The notes below the pieces were generated by a model that made no database searches, was not told the DNA's origin, and was given only the letters and a program-made list of their open reading frames with translations. Shown here piece by piece: positions 6,921 to 14,811 of a stretch of DNA of 34,471 nt. The DNA lies in contig NZ_CAQI01000061.1 in NCBI RefSeq assembly GCF_001046895.1, forward strand, positions 1 to 34,471. The letters are read 5' to 3'. The DNA is from Pseudarthrobacter siccitolerans. GTDB taxonomy: Bacteria; Actinomycetota; Actinomycetes; Actinomycetales; Micrococcaceae. The position numbers and the translations under genes are program-made. Position 1 is the stretch's first letter, and each line of letters opens with the position of its first letter.

Positions 6921-7451
6921 ATGCTGTTCAATGTAGGGATGCAGTTCACCAGGAAGGGCCTGAAAGACGACGGGTTCACGGGCTTCAGGCCGTTCAGGGA
7001 CCTCGACGTCATGAGGGTTCCGCAGGGAACGGGCATCTTTGCCGTCCTGCAGCCGGAGGGGTTCCAGCCGGATTTCCTCAAGAAGAGCACTGCCGGCGTT
7101 TTCAAGAAGAGGGACCCATCGGTGCCGGCGCCGGAGCTTGCAGCCGCGTGGGTGGATGCCACCGTCGTCCTTTATCTTGGCAAGGCAGGCCCGGGCAGCA
7201 AGGGCAACCGCGGGCTGAGGCGGCAAATCCAGGAGTTCCTGGACTTCGGACAGGGCAAGCCGCCGGGCCATTGGGAGGGCCGCCTGGTTTGGCAGCTCAA
7301 GAATGCCGGGCAGTTGCTGGTCGCCTGGAAGGAACTGCCCGCTGAACGCCTGAACACGGCCGAAGCGGAGTACCACGCTGCCTTCGTGGATGAGTTCGGG
7401 CAGCTGCCGTTCGCAAACCTGGTACAGGCGCGCAGCCGAGCCGGCGGCTGA
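6921..7451 (+). CDS. GIY-YIG-nuclease-like protein of unknown role
   Basis: About 176 residues. The central segment VVLYLGKAGPG, then GLRRQIQEFLDFG, then HWEGRLVWQL resembles the GIY-YIG fold: the YLGKA strand-turn, an Arg-rich helix, and a late strand with tryptophan. The classic second GIY strand is less clear (TGIFAVLQ near residue 50), so nuclease activity is uncertain. The N-terminal block MQFTRKGLKDDGFTGF looks conserved in style. The start is doubtful: ATG 6873, 6921 and 6939 are all in frame and none has a good ribosome binding site. ATG 6873 lies inside the DnaA-box-like sequences, so a later start is preferred. The gene is divergent from the HNH nuclease. Confidence 0.65.
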   Translation: MLFNVGMQFTRKGLKDDGFTGFRPFRDLDVMRVPQGTGIFAVLQPEGFQPDFLKKSTAGVFKKRDPSVPAPELAAAWVDATVVLYLGKAGPGSKGNRGLRRQIQEFLDFGQGKPPGHWEGRLVWQLKNAGQLLVAWKELPAERLNTAEAEYHAAFVDEFGQLPFANLVQARSRAGG

Positions 7452-7490
7452 CACCCGAACGAGTGGGACAACAGCAAAGAGTGCACTGCC

Positions 7491-8975
7491 TCAAGGCCGG
7501 GCCAGGCCGCCGTCGTAGGTAAAACGGCCGGCAACCATTGTCCCGGCCACCGGCATTGCAGCAAACACGGCATCCGAAACAGAGAGTGGGTCGCCGTCAA
7601 GCAGCACAAGATCGGCGGGATCTCCGACGTGAACACCGGCCCGTCCCCGTGTGGAGGCAATAATTGCCTGCTCCCGTGTGATGGCCTCCCGCGGATGCCA
7701 CGGTTCCCGCCCATCATCCCGTGCCCGCAAGACCGCAGCCGACATTGCCAGCCAGGGCTCAAGCGGCGCCACGGGGGCATCCGAGCCCAGCAACAGCGAG
7801 GCGCCGGTGTCGAGCAGGGAGCGCAGGGGAAATGCGCGGTCGGTGCGCCCCCGCCAGTTGGAGTCGGCGGCGTCCCTGTCGTCAAGCGCGTGCAGTGGCT
7901 GGACGCTGGCCACCACCCGAAGCGGGCCGAACCGGGCGAAATCCTCCCCGCGCACAAACTGCGCATGCTCGATCCGACCGCCTACCCCGGCCTGCTCAAA
8001 CGCATCGAGGGCAACCTGGTTGGCCGCGTCACCGATGGCGTGGACGGCGGGGACAAAACCGGCCTCCCCCGCCCGCATCAACAGCGCAGTCAACTCCTCA
8101 AAGCCCACGGTCAGCAGGCCATGGCCGCCAAAGGGATAGGGATCCACGCAAAAAGCCGTCCGGGTATTAAGGGCTCCGTCGATGAGGACCTTGAGCGGGC
8201 CGACCCGCAGCAGCCCTCTGCCGCCGTCGACATCCCTACCCGTCCGCATGCCGCCGGCTACGGCACGGTCAAGGTCGGCCGGATAGACGCCTGCATCAAC
8301 ACGGAAGGAATCAAAGCCGCCGGCGATGCGCCGCAGCCACGGATCCCGGTTCCACGTCATCTCGAAATCCACGACACCCACCACTCCACGTGCGGCGGCT
8401 GCCCGCGCGGCCGCGGCAACCCACCCGTCAACCACGGCGTCGGGAAGGCGGCCCAGGTCGCGCGTCAGCGCGAAGGCAGGTTCTTCGCGCAGCAGCCCGG
8501 ACGCGTCCACGTGCACCCCGTAGCGCGCTGCGGCAGCCGAGTTGAGCCACACACTGTGGAGGTCGTGGCTGACCAATGCCGTCGGCTGGTTCCCGGTGGC
8601 GGAATCCAGCAGTTCCAGCGACGGCGCATCCGGCCACAGTGCATCGCGGAAGCCGACGCCGACCATGGTCGTGGCTGCCTCGGCAGCGGACAGGGAGGAG
8701 CTGACGACGGCGGCAGCGCCTTGGGCCGTGGTCGCACCGGAGAGGTCGATCCTGTTGGCATGCAGGGCCCACTGGGTCATATGGACGTGCTCGTCCCACA
8801 ACCCCGGGATGAGATAACGGCCGTCCGCGTCAAGGACGTGCTCACCACGGGCTGCTTTGCCGGCCGCACCAACCCAGCGCACGCTGCCGGACTGGATGTG
8901 GACGTCGTAGAGCCCCGCGTCTCCCGGAAACCGGACCGAGGCCAGGATCAGGCCGCCCGCAGTGCCGTCACTCAT
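7491..8975 (-). CDS. amidohydrolase family protein (YtcJ-like, amidohydrolase_3)
   Basis: 494-residue metal-dependent hydrolase. The beta-sandwich N-terminus (LILASVRFPGDAGLYDVHI) leads into PGLWDEHVHMTQWA with the metal-binding HxH (residues 63-65). Later blocks include VDFEMTWNRDP, LKVLIDGALNTRTA, VPAVHAIGDAANQ (metal histidine), GRIEHAQFV and LLLGSDAPV (metal aspartate). The C-terminal GDPADLVLLDGDPL completes the urease-like sandwich. Substrate is unknown; relatives are usually annotated as exo-enzyme amidohydrolases. ATG 8975 overlaps the stop of the S4-domain gene (ATGA), so translation is coupled, although no functional link is obvious. Confidence 0.9.
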   Translation of the reverse strand: MSDGTAGGLILASVRFPGDAGLYDVHIQSGSVRWVGAAGKAARGEHVLDADGRYLIPGLWDEHVHMTQWALHANRIDLSGATTAQGAAAVVSSSLSAAEAATTMVGVGFRDALWPDAPSLELLDSATGNQPTALVSHDLHSVWLNSAAAARYGVHVDASGLLREEPAFALTRDLGRLPDAVVDGWVAAAARAAAARGVVGVVDFEMTWNRDPWLRRIAGGFDSFRVDAGVYPADLDRAVAGGMRTGRDVDGGRGLLRVGPLKVLIDGALNTRTAFCVDPYPFGGHGLLTVGFEELTALLMRAGEAGFVPAVHAIGDAANQVALDAFEQAGVGGRIEHAQFVRGEDFARFGPLRVVASVQPLHALDDRDAADSNWRGRTDRAFPLRSLLDTGASLLLGSDAPVAPLEPWLAMSAAVLRARDDGREPWHPREAITREQAIIASTRGRAGVHVGDPADLVLLDGDPLSVSDAVFAAMPVAGTMVAGRFTYDGGLARP

Positions 8976-9355
8976 GCAGACCCGCGCAGGCGCTCCATCT
9001 CCCGCCTATCCTTCTTGGTAGGCCGGCCGGCGCCGCGGTCGCGCTGCGGCAGGCCCAGCGCAGGGGCGACGGGCCGAGGCGGCGTGTGGTCCGTGAAGCA
9101 GTGGGAGGCGGCTTCCGCGCCCACGCGTTTGTTAATCAGGCGGCGCACTTTAAGGATCCGCTCGTAACCCGGCATGCGGACGGTGACGGAATCCCCGTTG
9201 ACCAGTGTCGCAGAAGCCTTTGCCGGGCTGCCGTTCAGCCGGACATGCCCGGCCCGGCAGGCAGCCGTTGCTGCTGAGCGGGTCTTGTAGGCGCGGATCG
9301 CCCACAGCCAGGCATCGATGCGGACACTGGCGGGGGCGGAGGGAAGGCTGGTCAT
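8972..9355 (-). CDS. S4-domain RNA-binding protein (Hsp15-like)
   Basis: 127 residues from ATG 9355. The S4 fold is plain: VRIDAWLWAIRAYKTRSAAT, then CRAGHVRLNGSPAKAS and NGDSVTVRMPGYERIL (about residues 11-75). A basic tail follows (GRPTKKDRREMERLRG). The order matches heat-shock protein 15 (HslR), which binds 50S subunits carrying nascent chains and helps recycle stalled ribosomes. A longer reading frame to 9403 adds a non-conserved leader and is less likely. The gene overlaps the downstream amidohydrolase by four bases. Confidence 0.88.
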   Translation of the reverse strand: MTSLPSAPASVRIDAWLWAIRAYKTRSAATAACRAGHVRLNGSPAKASATLVNGDSVTVRMPGYERILKVRRLINKRVGAEAASHCFTDHTPPRPVAPALGLPQRDRGAGRPTKKDRREMERLRGSA

Positions 9356-9413
9356 GGCTGGCACCGAGTATAGCCCCGCCGGCGCAGCTAACTGGGCCGG
9401 CAACGCCGAACAG

Positions 9414-10538
9414 CTATTCCACAGTCACACTGACCCGCTGCACCATATTGTTGCCCAGGCCCTGGTAGTTCCAGTTCTGCTCCAGGGGCTGGCTGGCACC
9501 GCTGGCATCCGTGGCCCGGCATGCGAGCTCATGTTCGCCCGGATCCGCCACCCAGGGCAGCGTCCACTTCCGCCAGGCGAACCCGCCGGCGGGTTCCTCC
9601 AGCTGGGCGGGCAGCCACTGTCCGTCGATCCCTACTTCAACGGCAGTAACAGCCGCGTGCCCGGACCATGCCCTGCCCTGCAGCATCACCGGCCCGGGCG
9701 GCAGCACCCGTTTGCGCGTGAAAAAGTCCGGTATACCCGGCGGAACCATCAGCGAACGCACCCTGATCCGCGAAACCGGTGTGCCGTCGTCGTCCCCTGA
9801 TTGCTGGTAGCGGTACGCGACCTGCTGCTGGTAGCCGGCAAACGGGGCGGTAACCACCTCAATGGATTCCAGCCACTTCACGCTCGCCATCCCGTACCAG
9901 CCCGGGACCACCAGCCGCAGCGGGTAGCCGTGCTGGGGCGGCAGTTCGCTGCCGTTCATCTTGTAAGCGAGTACGACGTCGGCACGCATCGCTTCGCGGA
10001 CCGGCAGGCTCCGAGCGTACCGCTGCGTGACGCCCCCCTGGATCCCGGCATCCGCGCCGGTGAACACCACCTCCACCGCGTGTGGAAGGATCCCCGCCTT
10101 TCCGAGGAGATAGGCGAGCGGGACGCCGGTCCAGTTAGCCGTGCCCACGCCCTCCATAATCCATGGCTGGCTCAGGGGACGCGGCTTCAGGAGCGACCGG
10201 CCGTTGCCCGCACACTCCAGGGTGACCGGCACCGTGATGGCGGGATCCTTGCGCAGCGCCGCCATGCTCAGCTCGAGCGCACGCTCCACCGCGCCGCCGA
10301 TACGCAGGTGCCATGACGCCGAGTCAATGTCCGGGATGTCGAAATGGGTGAGCACATAGTGCAGGCCCGGTGGAGTGATATCGCGCCGGAGGGCTTCCAG
10401 GGGCATCGAATGGTTGCGGGCGCCCAGCTGGAGTTCCTCCGGTGTGAGGGGACCGGTGGTAGGGCCGGCGGCGACCTGCGCCTGCTGTTCCGGGGCCGAC
10501 GCGGCTCGGGTTTGGGGGTTGGGCTGGATCTGGGTCAT
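9414..10538 (-). CDS. molybdopterin-dependent sulfite-oxidase-family oxidoreductase
   Basis: 374 residues from ATG 10538. The Moco-binding domain carries the molybdenum-ligating cysteine in VTLECAGNGR, with the family blocks VGTANWTGVPLAYLL, QRYARSLPV, YKMNGSELPPQHGYPLRLV and PGWYGMASVKWL. The C-terminal third is the Ig-like Mo-co dimerisation domain (TAVEVGIDGQW, EHELACRATDASG, LEQNWNYQG). No heme domain or Tat/Sec signal is seen, so this is a cytoplasmic, heme-free member, perhaps a sulfite or sulfoxide oxidoreductase; the substrate is not predictable. No clear ribosome binding site precedes ATG 10538. A perfect hairpin lies 39 bases upstream of the start. Confidence 0.88.
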   Translation of the reverse strand: MTQIQPNPQTRAASAPEQQAQVAAGPTTGPLTPEELQLGARNHSMPLEALRRDITPPGLHYVLTHFDIPDIDSASWHLRIGGAVERALELSMAALRKDPAITVPVTLECAGNGRSLLKPRPLSQPWIMEGVGTANWTGVPLAYLLGKAGILPHAVEVVFTGADAGIQGGVTQRYARSLPVREAMRADVVLAYKMNGSELPPQHGYPLRLVVPGWYGMASVKWLESIEVVTAPFAGYQQQVAYRYQQSGDDDGTPVSRIRVRSLMVPPGIPDFFTRKRVLPPGPVMLQGRAWSGHAAVTAVEVGIDGQWLPAQLEEPAGGFAWRKWTLPWVADPGEHELACRATDASGASQPLEQNWNYQGLGNNMVQRVSVTVE

Positions 10539-10576
10539 GGCGCTGCGATTCTGCTCGGCTGCGGTTTCTGCGGCTT

Positions 10577-10600
10577 GGGTGCTCCCGCCGGGGAGCACCC
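10577..10600. terminator. perfect 10-bp hairpin between SDR and molybdoenzyme genes
   Basis: GGGTGCTCCC (10577-10586), loop GCCG, GGGAGCACCC (10591-10600). It sits 50 bases after the SDR stop on the minus strand. No U-tract follows, so it is either a factor-dependent terminator/mRNA end or a 5' leader structure for the molybdoenzyme gene. Confidence 0.5.
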
Positions 10601-10649
10601 ATTGCCTCAGGTTTACGCCCGCCCCGCCGGCCCGTCAACGCCCCGAGAG

Positions 10650-11510
10650 CTACAACTGCGGCTGCTTGACGAACTCGGCCAGGCGCAACGGGTCCTGCCC
10701 CGTAAGTCCGTGGATGTCCGGGGAAACTCCTGCCATCTCCCCGGCGGCCACCGCGGTATACGTACTCACCCACGCGTCCACCTGCCAGGGCGGCGCACCG
10801 TAGGACGCCCGGGATGCGTAGGCTTCCTCCACTGTCTCGGGATGGTATGCGATGGTCCGTCCGGTTTCCTCCGTGAGGATCCTGGCAGCATTTGCCATGG
10901 AGAGTTCCTCGGGACCGGTGAGGTTGTAGGTCCTGCCCTTGTGGATGGCGGGGTCCCGCAGCACGGCCACGGCGCAGCGCGCAATGTCCTCCCGCGCCAC
11001 TGCGGAAAAAACGCCCTCCCCGGCAGGTCCTCGGATAACGCCGTCCCCGCCGGCCAGGAGCGGGAGGAAATCCATGTAGAAGTTGTCCCGCAGGAAGGTG
11101 TAGTCCATCCCGGAATCCCGGATGCGCTGTTCCGTGGCGTAATGGTCCCGGGCCAGCGTGAAGGTGGCGTCGGGCGCTGCGCCGTAGAACGAGGTGTACA
11201 CAACATGCTGCACGCCCGCGTCGGCGGCGGCGTCCACAAAGGCGTAGTGCTGCTGCACCCGGTCCTCGGTTTCCGCGGCGGACACCATAAACAGGACGTT
11301 CACACCTTCGAGGGCCTGCCGCGCGGCGGCGGCATCCCCGTAGCTGCACACCACGGACGGGGCGTTCTCGATCTCCGGCGCGCGGCCCGCGTCCCGGACC
11401 AGCAGGCGCTGGGCGGAACCCGCCGCGGCAAGCTGCCGCGCCACCATTCCGCCCAGGCCGCCGGTGGAACCGGTGACAGCAAGGTCCGGCAGGTCCAAGG
11501 CGTCAGTCAT
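10650..11510 (-). CDS. NmrA/SDR-like NAD(P)-binding oxidoreductase (atypical SDR)
   Basis: 286 residues. The Rossmann start LAVTGSTGGLGGMVARQL gives the atypical-SDR glycine motif TGxxGxxG, followed by a short VRDAGRAPE loop after strand 2. HVVYTSFYGAAPD replaces the catalytic YxxxK serine strand, and FLRDNFYMDFLP, GVFSAVAREDIA and RTYNLTGPEELS are typical of the QorB/NmrA-like branch that reduces quinones or acts as a redox sensor. ATG 11510 has AGGA upstream and begins 8 bases after the aldo/keto reductase stop, so the two reductases form an operon, perhaps for quinone or aldehyde detoxification (inference). Confidence 0.87.
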   Translation of the reverse strand: MTDALDLPDLAVTGSTGGLGGMVARQLAAAGSAQRLLVRDAGRAPEIENAPSVVCSYGDAAAARQALEGVNVLFMVSAAETEDRVQQHYAFVDAAADAGVQHVVYTSFYGAAPDATFTLARDHYATEQRIRDSGMDYTFLRDNFYMDFLPLLAGGDGVIRGPAGEGVFSAVAREDIARCAVAVLRDPAIHKGRTYNLTGPEELSMANAARILTEETGRTIAYHPETVEEAYASRASYGAPPWQVDAWVSTYTAVAAGEMAGVSPDIHGLTGQDPLRLAEFVKQPQL

Positions 11511-11518
11511 CAGGAGTC

Positions 11519-12523
11519 CTAGGCTTCACGCGCGGCAGGGGACTTGGTCTGCGCAGGGTCGCGCTCGGCCAGGGACCCGATGGCGTCGTCGATCTTTTTC
11601 AGAACGTCCGGTTCCAGTGTCACCCCTGCGGCTTCCACACTGTCGGCGATCTGCTCAGGCCGGGACGCGCCGATGATGGCGGAGGCCACGTTGGGGTTCT
11701 GCAGCACCCAGGCGACAGCAAGCTGCGGCATGGAAAGCCCGGCTTCCTCCGCGATGGGCTTCAGCTCCTGCACCCCGGACAGGACGTCGTCGCGCATCCA
11801 GCGCTGGATCATCTTGGCACCGCCCTTCTCGTCGATGGCGCGGCTGCCCTCGGGAGCCGGCTGGCCGGGCAGGTACTTGCCGCTCAGAACGCCTTGGGCC
11901 ATGGGGGACCAGACGATCTGCGAGACACCCAGTTCCTCCGACGCCGGTACCACCTCCGCTTCGATAACCCGCCACAGCATGGAGTACTGCGGCTGGTTGG
12001 AGATGAGCTGGAAGCCGAGTTCCTTGGACAGCGCGTGGCCTTCCCGAAGCTGCTCCGCCGTCCACTCGCTGACGCCGATGTACAACGCTTTGCCCTGCCG
12101 GACGATGTCGGCGAACGCCTGCATGGTCTCTTCGAGCGGCGTTTCGAAGTCGTAGCGGTGGGCCTGGTAGAGGTCCACGTAGTCCGTCTGCAGCCTCCGC
12201 AGCGAGCCATTGATGGAATCCATGATGTGCTTGCGGGACAGGCCCAGATCGTTTTTGCCCTTGGGGCCGGTGGGGCCGTAGACCTTCGTGAAGATCTCCA
12301 GGGACTCCCGGCGCTCGCCCTTCAGCGCTTCGCCGAGGACGGTTTCCGCAACAGTATTCGCGTAGACGTCGGCGGTGTCGAACGTGCTGATGCCGGCGTC
12401 GAGGGCGGCGCGCACACACTGGCTGGCGACGTCGTTCTCCACCTGGGAGCCGTGCGTGAGCCAGTTGCCGAAGGTGATTTCCGAGACTTTGAAGCCGCTG
12501 TTTCCGAGGTATCTGAATTCCAT
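11519..12523 (-). CDS. aldo/keto reductase (voltage-gated K+ channel beta-subunit-like group)
   Basis: 334-residue NADPH-dependent TIM-barrel reductase. MEFRYLGNSGFKVSEITFG begins the barrel. The catalytic tetrad can be placed: Asp in FDTADVYANTVAE with its tyrosine, Lys in FTKVYGP, His in YQAHRYD. NADPH contacts lie in WSPMAQGVLSGKY and SAIIGASRPEQ. The YRYLGxSGxKVS opening and the SGKYLPG loop are those of the KvBeta/YghZ-like group, which reduces aldehydes such as methylglyoxal. ATG 12523 matches family starts; a GTG three codons upstream (12532) is possible. Neither has a strong ribosome binding site. It is first in an operon with the SDR gene. Confidence 0.92.
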   Translation of the reverse strand: MEFRYLGNSGFKVSEITFGNWLTHGSQVENDVASQCVRAALDAGISTFDTADVYANTVAETVLGEALKGERRESLEIFTKVYGPTGPKGKNDLGLSRKHIMDSINGSLRRLQTDYVDLYQAHRYDFETPLEETMQAFADIVRQGKALYIGVSEWTAEQLREGHALSKELGFQLISNQPQYSMLWRVIEAEVVPASEELGVSQIVWSPMAQGVLSGKYLPGQPAPEGSRAIDEKGGAKMIQRWMRDDVLSGVQELKPIAEEAGLSMPQLAVAWVLQNPNVASAIIGASRPEQIADSVEAAGVTLEPDVLKKIDDAIGSLAERDPAQTKSPAAREA

Positions 12524-12550
12524 GGGTTTCACGCTAACCCAGATGGTTGC

Positions 12551-13282
12551 TCAGGGTAAGGGCTGTTTGCCGTTGCCTGCCCGGTCCTTGAGTACCTGCG
12601 CCGGACCCGACAGGGACACAAGGGATCCCGTGTCCAGCGGTGACAGCGGCTGCGGAACCTGCGGCTTCTTGAACGACCGCGGGACGTGTGCGTGGCGGTG
12701 GTCATCGAGTTTGGACTCGACGAGCGGGGCGACCTCCACCACCTTCTCGGCGGGAACATGGGGGTCCGGCAGGTCCCGCACGGACAGCTTGATTTCCGGT
12801 GCAGCCGCACGTGCCCGCGCGATGGCCCGTGCGTCCGCCTCAGCAACGGCGGAGGCCCAGTCCTCGGCAAGGACAGGAGGTTCACGGCGTGCGGCCGCCA
12901 GGGCCGGATGGCGTACGACGGCGGTGCGGAGCGCCGCACGCAGGCGGGCCGGCTTCAGCCTCGCGCGCCAGCCGCGGGGCGGGCGGCCGGGTTTCGAGGT
13001 TTCACCGGCTGAAGCCCCGCCATCAACCGGGCGGCCCTCCGAATCCGGGGCGCCGTCGTCGGGCGTGACTGTTGCAGGTACACCGAAGCGGACGAGCGGA
13101 AGGTTTTCGCTGCGGGAGCGCCTGCCGAACAAAGCCATCAGGGTGATGGCGGCAAGCCGGCCGATGCCCGCCAGGACGAGGGTAATGACGCCCAGCAGGA
13201 AGAGCACCAGGAACATCAGGAAGGCCATTCCCACGGTGCCCAAAAAGGTCAGGTTGAGGATGAGCGTATCCGGATTTTCCAC
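12551..13282 (-). CDS. hypothetical membrane-anchored protein with long charged tail
   Basis: 243 residues from GTG 13282, which has AGGAGAG eight bases upstream; the out-of-frame ATG just before it gives only a short unrelated frame. A long hydrophobic stretch, roughly residues 5-50 (LTFLGTVGMAFLMFLVLF and beyond), makes one or two membrane passes and ends in FGRRSRS. The remaining 190 residues are cytoplasmic-looking, rich in Ala, Arg and Pro, with no recognisable domain. The membrane segment resembles that of the small protein at 16912-17214 (shared FxGT, then L-rich, then LxGxGxL pattern), suggesting a common family. Function unknown. Confidence 0.7.
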   Translation of the reverse strand: MENPDTLILNLTFLGTVGMAFLMFLVLFLLGVITLVLAGIGRLAAITLMALFGRRSRSENLPLVRFGVPATVTPDDGAPDSEGRPVDGGASAGETSKPGRPPRGWRARLKPARLRAALRTAVVRHPALAAARREPPVLAEDWASAVAEADARAIARARAAAPEIKLSVRDLPDPHVPAEKVVEVAPLVESKLDDHRHAHVPRSFKKPQVPQPLSPLDTGSLVSLSGPAQVLKDRAGNGKQPLP

Positions 13283-13506
13283 GTCATCTCTCCTCTCGGC
13301 CAGCGTCGAAGCCCGCGCCGGCACCCCACCGCCCGCTCAATGGCTCGTTCTCCACCATACGGATTTTTCCCGCGCAGTGCCGCCGGACGCGGGCTGCCGG
13401 CCGGGGTTGTTTCAAAGCTGTTATCCGATATGACAAGGGCCCGGGGCCTATAGTCGGACGGACCCGGCGTGCGCCGCGGGGCCGGGATAAGGAGGCAGGA
13501 GCGCTG

Positions 13507-13905
13507 ATGGTTGAGGACACGGAAAGCAGGAACTGCATGTGCCTGTCCGGTGAGCAGTACCGGATGTGCTGTGGCAGGTTCCACTCGGGATCGGCGGAGG
13601 CAGCAACGGCAGAACAGCTGATGCGGTCCCGCTACAGCGCATTTGTGCTCCTTGATGAGAGCTACCTGCTCCGGACCTGGCACCCGTCGGAAGCCCCGAA
13701 GCATCTGGACCTGGACCCCGGGATGGAGTGGCGGCGCCTGGACATTGTGTCCACGGGCCGCGGAGGTCCGCTTGATGTCCAGGGCACCGTTGAGTTCAAA
13801 GCCTACTTCCGGCAGGGCGGTGACCGCGGGGTCCTGCATGAGGTGAGCCGGTTCGTGCGCGAGCATGGCCGCTGGTTTTACCTGGACGGAAAGATCATGG
13901 CCTGA
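13507..13905 (+). CDS. ychJ: YchJ family protein (UPF0225, SEC-C-like zinc motif)
   Basis: 132 residues with an N-terminal cysteine cluster C-x-C-x8-CC (CMCLSGEQYRMCCGRFH), the SEC-C-like metal motif. An NTF2-like middle domain follows with the family signature ATAEQLMRSRYSAFVLLDESYLLRTW reduced to recognisable pieces (AEQLMRSRYSAF, YLLRTWHPS), then VEFKAYFRQGG and the C-terminal RWFYLDGK. The family's molecular role is unsettled. ATG 13507 is preceded by AAGGAGG at a longish spacing, and a TATAGT (13449-13454) upstream may be the -10. Its TGA abuts the TAG of the convergent membrane-protein gene with no base between. Confidence 0.93.
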   Translation: MVEDTESRNCMCLSGEQYRMCCGRFHSGSAEAATAEQLMRSRYSAFVLLDESYLLRTWHPSEAPKHLDLDPGMEWRRLDIVSTGRGGPLDVQGTVEFKAYFRQGGDRGVLHEVSRFVREHGRWFYLDGKIMA

Positions 13906-14748
13906 CTACTCGTCGTCGTAGTCCTCAGCCGGTGTGAAGCCCGCCTTGTCCACTTTGCGGTGGAACCGCATGCCGGCAAGCCCGCCCAGCACGGCGCCCA
14001 GCAGAGCCACCAGGGCCACCACCACGGCCGCGATAATGCTCATGGTGTTGAGCTGGCCTTCGTTGATGGGGATGCGCGGGAAGCTGTTGAGGTTGGCCAG
14101 CACATTGAACTGCTGCCCGGCCACGAGCCCCAGGATGGACACCAGGACCGCAACGATCAGCGCCCAGATCCACACCATCAGGCCCTGCTTTGCTCCGTTG
14201 AACCGCGCCATGCGGCCTGCCACGTACCCGCCGCAGTAGTAGGAAAGGAACAGGATGACCAGCAGCACAATGATGCCCACCAGGCCAACAGTGCCGCTGT
14301 TGGATGCAGCCTGGTTGACCGCCTCGTTGACGTCCGTATTGGTGGCCAGTCCCACAGCTGTTCCGGCCGCTGCCACGAGCGCTGTCAGGAGCACGGCCAT
14401 GCCGGTGGCGGTCAGCCAGCCAAAGAACGCCGAGCCCACCTTGATACCGCCGAACTGCTCCTTTTCGCGCGCCACAGCAGTCTGCCGGTCCGTCAGGTTC
14501 GGATTAGCGGCCGGCGCCGCCGCCGCGGGCACGTAGTCCCGCTCGGCGTAAGCGGCGGTGGCCCGTTCGTTCCGGGACACCGGTGCCTGTTCGTAGGTGG
14601 ACGTGGTTCCCGCGTCAGTAGCCGGCACCTGATCGAAGGTGCGCGTCGAATCGTCGCGGGCCGAGGCGGCAGGGTAGCTTCCGCTTCGGTCAGCATCCTC
14701 GCGGGCTCGCCGCGGAGGCAGGTTCTCGGGGTCTGTTGAGCTGCTCAT
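13906..14748 (-). CDS. multipass membrane protein of unknown function
   Basis: 280 residues from ATG 14748 (GTGGAG just upstream; a TTG at 14760 is a weaker start). The first ~100 residues are hydrophilic and disordered-looking (DPENLPPRRAREDADRSG, repeated Thr/Ala/Pro). Four hydrophobic helices follow: FFGWLTATGMAVLLTALV, VGLVGIIVLLVILFLSYY, GLMVWIWALIVAVLVSIL, and IIAAVVVALVALLGAVLGG. YYCGGYVAGRMARFNGAKQG between helices two and three is a conserved-looking cytoplasmic loop seen in TIGR04086/YrzE-like membrane proteins. Function unknown; perhaps envelope stress related (guess). Confidence 0.8.
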   Translation of the reverse strand: MSSSTDPENLPPRRAREDADRSGSYPAASARDDSTRTFDQVPATDAGTTSTYEQAPVSRNERATAAYAERDYVPAAAAPAANPNLTDRQTAVAREKEQFGGIKVGSAFFGWLTATGMAVLLTALVAAAGTAVGLATNTDVNEAVNQAASNSGTVGLVGIIVLLVILFLSYYCGGYVAGRMARFNGAKQGLMVWIWALIVAVLVSILGLVAGQQFNVLANLNSFPRIPINEGQLNTMSIIAAVVVALVALLGAVLGGLAGMRFHRKVDKAGFTPAEDYDDE

Positions 14749-14811
14749 GGCTCCACTCAACCATCGGCCCGCAGAGATAGCAAGGATGCTTACTATTCTG
14801 TGACCCGTGGA

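Noticed and set aside
7629..9167. A 512-codon plus-strand frame opposite the amidohydrolase
   Set aside because: The minus strand encodes a complete metal-dependent hydrolase here. The plus frame is Arg/Pro/His-rich with no motif.
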